DNA of 6,358 bases from an uncultured Dorea sp. (lineage in GTDB: Bacteria > Bacillota_A > Clostridia > Lachnospirales > Lachnospiraceae). The stretch spans positions 1 to 6,358 of the forward strand of contig CAOKJI010000121.1 in the NCBI GenBank assembly GCA_948468495.1. The letters are read 5' to 3'. Shown here piece after piece: positions 4,161 through 6,358 of the stretch. A program made the position numbers and the translations under genes. Below the pieces are notes generated by a model that was given only the letters and a program-made list of their open reading frames with translations, had not been told where the DNA came from and ran no database searches. How positions within the stretch are numbered: the first letter of the stretch is position 1; each line of letters begins with the position of its first letter.

Positions 4161-5576
4161 TTACACCGGATAACTCCCGTTCTCCGTATCAGCCAGCGTA
4201 TGGTCCACTTTAGTCTGCTGTGCCTCTCTGTACTTGAAGAAATCCGTCGCAACCTGCGGGAACAGTGCGTAAGACAACACGTCCTCGTCCTGCTGAATCC
4301 ACTGCTCGCATTCCCTTCGCAGGGTATCTAATTCATCCGGAATCAGATCTGCCGGACGGCAGGTAATCACTTCCGGATTCTCACCGAGAACTTTCTTCTT
4401 CACTTCCTCATTAAATGGCTTAACGGTCGCGCCGTATTTGCCGCTCAATACGTCCTTCGTCTCCTTGGTCGCCATCTTATAGCGCTCGCCCATCAGCACG
4501 TTAAATACAGCCTGCGTGCCTACAATCTGCGAAGACGGTGTAACAAGCGGCGGCTCTCCTAAGTCTTTGCGTACTTTTGGAACTTCCTCAAGCACTTCGT
4601 AGTATTTGTCCTCTGCGTTCTGCTCCTTGAGCTGCGAGGTAAGGTTCGAGAGCATACCGCCGGGAACCTGATAGAGAAGCGTCTTGATATTAACGCCCAT
4701 ATTTTTCGGATTCAAAAGTCCGCTTGCTAACGCTTCGTCGCGAATCGGACGGAAGTGATCCGCAATCTCAGCCAGAAGATTCTGGTCAAATCCCGTATCA
4801 TAAGGCGTTCCCTTAAAGGTCTCAACCATAACTTCCGTCGCAGGCTGGGAAGTGCCAAGCGCAAACGGAGACATCGCCGTATCAATCACATCCACGCCCG
4901 CTTCTACCGCTTTCAGATACGTCATAGACGCAACGCCTGAAGTATAGTGGGTGTGAAGCTGAATCGGAATGTTCACTGCGTCCTTCAAAGCGCCAATCAG
5001 CTCCGTCGCCTTATACGGCACCAGAAGCCCAGCCATATCCTTGATACAGATGGAATTGGCTCCCATATCCTCAATCTTCTTCGCGATATCTACCCAGTAA
5101 TCCAGCGTATAGGCGTCGCCCAAAGTATAGGACAGGGCAACCTGTGCGTCCGCCTTCTCCCGGTTGGCAGCCGTAACCGCCGTCTGCAGATTCCGAAGGT
5201 CGTTCAGACAGTCAAAGATACGGATAATGTCAATCCCATTTGACACAGACTTCTGTACAAAATACTCTACTACGTCATCCGCATAAGGACGATATCCCAA
5301 AATATTTTGCCCCCGGAACAGCATCTGCAGCTTCGTATTCTTGAAACCGTCCCGGAACTTTCTCAGTCTCTCCCATGGGTCTTCCTTCAGGAAACGTAAG
5401 GATGCGTCGAAGGTAGCTCCGCCCCAGCACTCCACTGAATGATATCCCACTTTATCCATCTTCTCAACGATTGGCAGCATCTGTTCTGTTGTCATACGTG
5501 TGGCAATCAGGGACTGATGCGCGTCTCTCAAAATGGTCTCTGTTATCTTAATTGGTCTTTTTTCCATTTCTACCAT
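4161..5576 (-). CDS. oadA: Oxaloacetate decarboxylase subunit alpha, carboxyltransferase without biotin domain
   Basis: This cytoplasmic subunit transfers the carboxyl group of oxaloacetate to biotin, releasing pyruvate; the membrane beta subunit then decarboxylates carboxybiotin and pumps Na+. From the chosen start it has 471 residues. An HMGL-like TIM barrel comes first, with metal ligand D18 in TILRDAHQSLIATRM, K179 in ICIKDMAGLL (the lysine carboxylated in this family), and H208 and H210 in QLHTHYTSG. The conserved carboxylase domain follows, with LVTPSSQIVGTQAVFNVL near 344-361. Full-length OadA proteins of about 590 residues end in a biotinyl domain with an MKM motif. That domain is absent and the protein ends in NGSYPV, so a separate biotin carrier is needed. 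An upstream in-frame ATG at 5589-5591 contains part of the GGAGG (5585-5589) that lies eight bases before the ATG at 5574-5576, so the latter start is preferred. Pyruvate carboxylase subunit B is the alternative name; the adjacent oadB favours the sodium pump. Confidence 0.92.
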   Translation of the reverse strand: MVEMEKRPIKITETILRDAHQSLIATRMTTEQMLPIVEKMDKVGYHSVECWGGATFDASLRFLKEDPWERLRKFRDGFKNTKLQMLFRGQNILGYRPYADDVVEYFVQKSVSNGIDIIRIFDCLNDLRNLQTAVTAANREKADAQVALSYTLGDAYTLDYWVDIAKKIEDMGANSICIKDMAGLLVPYKATELIGALKDAVNIPIQLHTHYTSGVASMTYLKAVEAGVDVIDTAMSPFALGTSQPATEVMVETFKGTPYDTGFDQNLLAEIADHFRPIRDEALASGLLNPKNMGVNIKTLLYQVPGGMLSNLTSQLKEQNAEDKYYEVLEEVPKVRKDLGEPPLVTPSSQIVGTQAVFNVLMGERYKMATKETKDVLSGKYGATVKPFNEEVKKKVLGENPEVITCRPADLIPDELDTLRRECEQWIQQDEDVLSYALFPQVATDFFKYREAQQTKVDHTLADTENGSYPV

Positions 5577-5584
5577 TATATCTT

Positions 5585-5589
5585 CCTCC
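5585..5589 (-). promoter_or_regulatory. Ribosome binding site deciding the oadA start
   Basis: GGAGG on the minus strand lies eight bases before the ATG at 5574-5576. The upstream in-frame ATG (5589-5591) shares a base with it and has only an AT-rich run before it, so it could not use this site. Confidence 0.75.
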
Positions 5590-5663
5590 ATATATTTATT
5601 AAATCACCGGCAACAGGGTTCTCAGTTCATGTCTAAACGCATACTGATTGCATGTGCCTCCTT

Positions 5664-5679
5664 CGGAGTCCATACTCCG
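5664..5679. repeat. 6-bp hairpin in the oadB-oadA gap
   Basis: CGGAGT (5664-5669) and ACTCCG (5674-5679) form a short stem with a 4-base loop. On the minus strand it is followed by AAGGAGG, a Shine-Dalgarno-like sequence with no convincing gene behind it. The 163 bases between oadB and oadA hold no supported gene. Confidence 0.35.
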
Positions 5680-5704
5680 CAGGATTTGATATTCACTGAC
5701 AACC

Positions 5705-5730
5705 GGGATTTGCCCTTGCAGACAAATCCC
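5705..5730. repeat. 8-bp hairpin in the oadB-oadA gap
   Basis: GGGATTTG (5705-5712) and CAAATCCC (5723-5730) form a perfect stem around a 10-base loop, starting ten bases after the oadB stop on the minus strand. The minus strand has no T-run after it, so it is more likely an mRNA processing or stability element, or a partial attenuator, than a full terminator. Confidence 0.5.
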
Positions 5731-5739
5731 TTTCTATTG

Positions 5740-6358
5740 TCACATAACCCCAAAGATTGCCATAAAGGTACCTGCCGCAACCGCTGTTCCAATCACGCCG
5801 GCCACATTCGGGCCCATAGCATGCATCAGCAGGAAGTTGGTCGGGTCTGCCTCCGCGCCTACCTTCTGCGAAACTCTGGCCGCCATAGGAACTGCAGACA
5901 CACCCGCAGAACCAATCAAAGGATTTACCTTGCCTCCGGTTGCCTTGCACATAATCTTTCCGAAAATCACTCCGGCAGCCGTACCGAATGCAAATGCCAC
6001 CAGACCAAGGATTACAATCTTAATGGTATCCCAATTTAAAAATGCTTCCGCGCTGGTGGTCGCGCCTACCGACGTACCCAGCAAAATAACGACAATATAC
6101 ATCAACGCATTGGACGCCGTCTCTGTAAGCTGTCTTACCACACCGGATTCCCGGAACAGGTTACCCAACATCAGCATACCAACAAGAGGCGCCGTAGTAG
6201 GAAGAATCATGCAGACAACAATGGTAACAATAATTGGGAACAGGATACGCTCTAACTTCGATACCGGTCTTAACTGTTCCATCTTAATCTGCCGCTCCTC
6301 CTTCGTGGTGAGAAGCTTCATAATCGGCGGCTGGATAATCGGAACCAGCGCCATATAA
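5740..6358 (-). CDS. oadB: Sodium-translocating decarboxylase subunit beta (C-terminal half; 5' end outside window)
   Basis: OadB is the membrane subunit that decarboxylates carboxybiotin and couples this to Na+ export. About 205 residues are visible and the frame runs on through the window edge, so the ATG at 6352-6354 is internal; family members have roughly 370-430 residues. The fragment opens with [16 protein letters not shown], a conserved cytoplasmic loop. Hydrophobic segments follow at about 36-63, 84-98, 111-135 and 181-203. [17 protein letters not shown] (144-160) reproduces, with the same spacing, the Asn, Gly, Ser and Arg shown to matter in Klebsiella OadB (N373, G377, S382, R389). 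It is transcribed before oadA, separated by a 163-base gap with hairpins. Confidence 0.93.
   Translation of the reverse strand, partial: YMALVPIIQPPIMKLLTTKEERQIKMEQLRPVSKLERILFPIIVTIVVCMILPTTAPLVGMLMLGNLFRESGVVRQLTETASNALMYIVVILLGTSVGATTSAEAFLNWDTIKIVILGLVAFAFGTAAGVIFGKIMCKATGGKVNPLIGSAGVSAVPMAARVSQKVGAEADPTNFLLMHAMGPNVAGVIGTAVAAGTFMAIFGVM

Noticed and set aside
5599..5673. 24-codon minus-strand frame in the oadB-oadA gap, starting MDSEGG
   Set aside because: The GGAG before it is only one base from the ATG, there is no recognisable product, and such length occurs by chance.
5693..5950. Minus-strand open frame inside the end of oadB in another frame
   Set aside because: Its composition is Gly/Arg/Cys-rich and it lies within the conserved OadB coding sequence.
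5533..6039. Plus-strand open frame across the oadB-oadA gap
   Set aside because: It spans the ends of two real minus-strand genes, and its product is Arg/His/Cys-rich with no recognisable domain.
5837..6358. Plus-strand open frame antisense to oadB
   Set aside because: It is a shadow of a strongly conserved membrane protein; the opposite strand carries the conserved OadB motifs.

Overview
The window looks like a chromosomal segment from an anaerobic, low-to-moderate GC Firmicute, most likely a clostridial gut bacterium of the Lachnospiraceae type. The reasons are strong GGAGG-type ribosome binding sites, sigma-A-like promoters, a sodium-pump decarboxylase alpha subunit without its biotin domain next to the beta subunit, and a NimA-like flavoprotein. 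The species cannot be fixed from the sequence.

Layout from left to right. Positions 1-101 hold the last 32 codons of an unrecognised plus-strand gene, followed by a strong hairpin at 105-153 and a second one at 185-211. On the minus strand, 258-925 is a two-gene toxin-antitoxin module: an AbrB/MazE-type antitoxin followed, with an ATGA overlap, by a PIN-domain toxin. It has its own promoter at 964-992 and a 17-bp palindrome at 944-960 over the expected transcription start. Next comes a 217-base gene-free stretch containing that promoter and a hairpin repeat at 1039-1078.

Positions 1143-3562 hold a tightly packed five-gene minus-strand operon, transcribed in the order GNAT acetyltransferase, isochorismatase-family hydrolase, HAD phosphatase, DUF1294 membrane protein, NimA-like flavoprotein. 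Its promoter lies at 3607-3635. The genes are small-molecule modifying enzymes with no obvious shared pathway; detoxification or housekeeping of metabolites is an inference only.

A plus-strand gene for an unknown 63-residue charged protein lies at 3811-4002. Its promoter (3700-3728) diverges from the five-gene operon, and a 26-bp dyad (3655-3680) sits exactly midway between the two -35 boxes. The gene has a near-perfect Shine-Dalgarno and its own terminator. An imperfect inverted repeat brackets the unit, overlapping its -35 box on one side and the terminator stem on the other.

The right part (4161-6358, minus strand) is the end of a sodium-translocating decarboxylase operon: the C-terminal half of oadB (cut by the window edge), then oadA, then a terminator at 4095-4136. 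Together these subunits would decarboxylate a biotin-bound carboxyl group and export Na+. The biotin carrier and the small subunit must be encoded elsewhere, probably upstream of oadB outside the window.

No tRNA, rRNA, CRISPR array, transposase or prophage gene was seen. The strongest candidates for something undescribed are the 3650-4070 cassette and the possible antitoxin-toxin slippage site. Neither amounts to a demonstrated new system.
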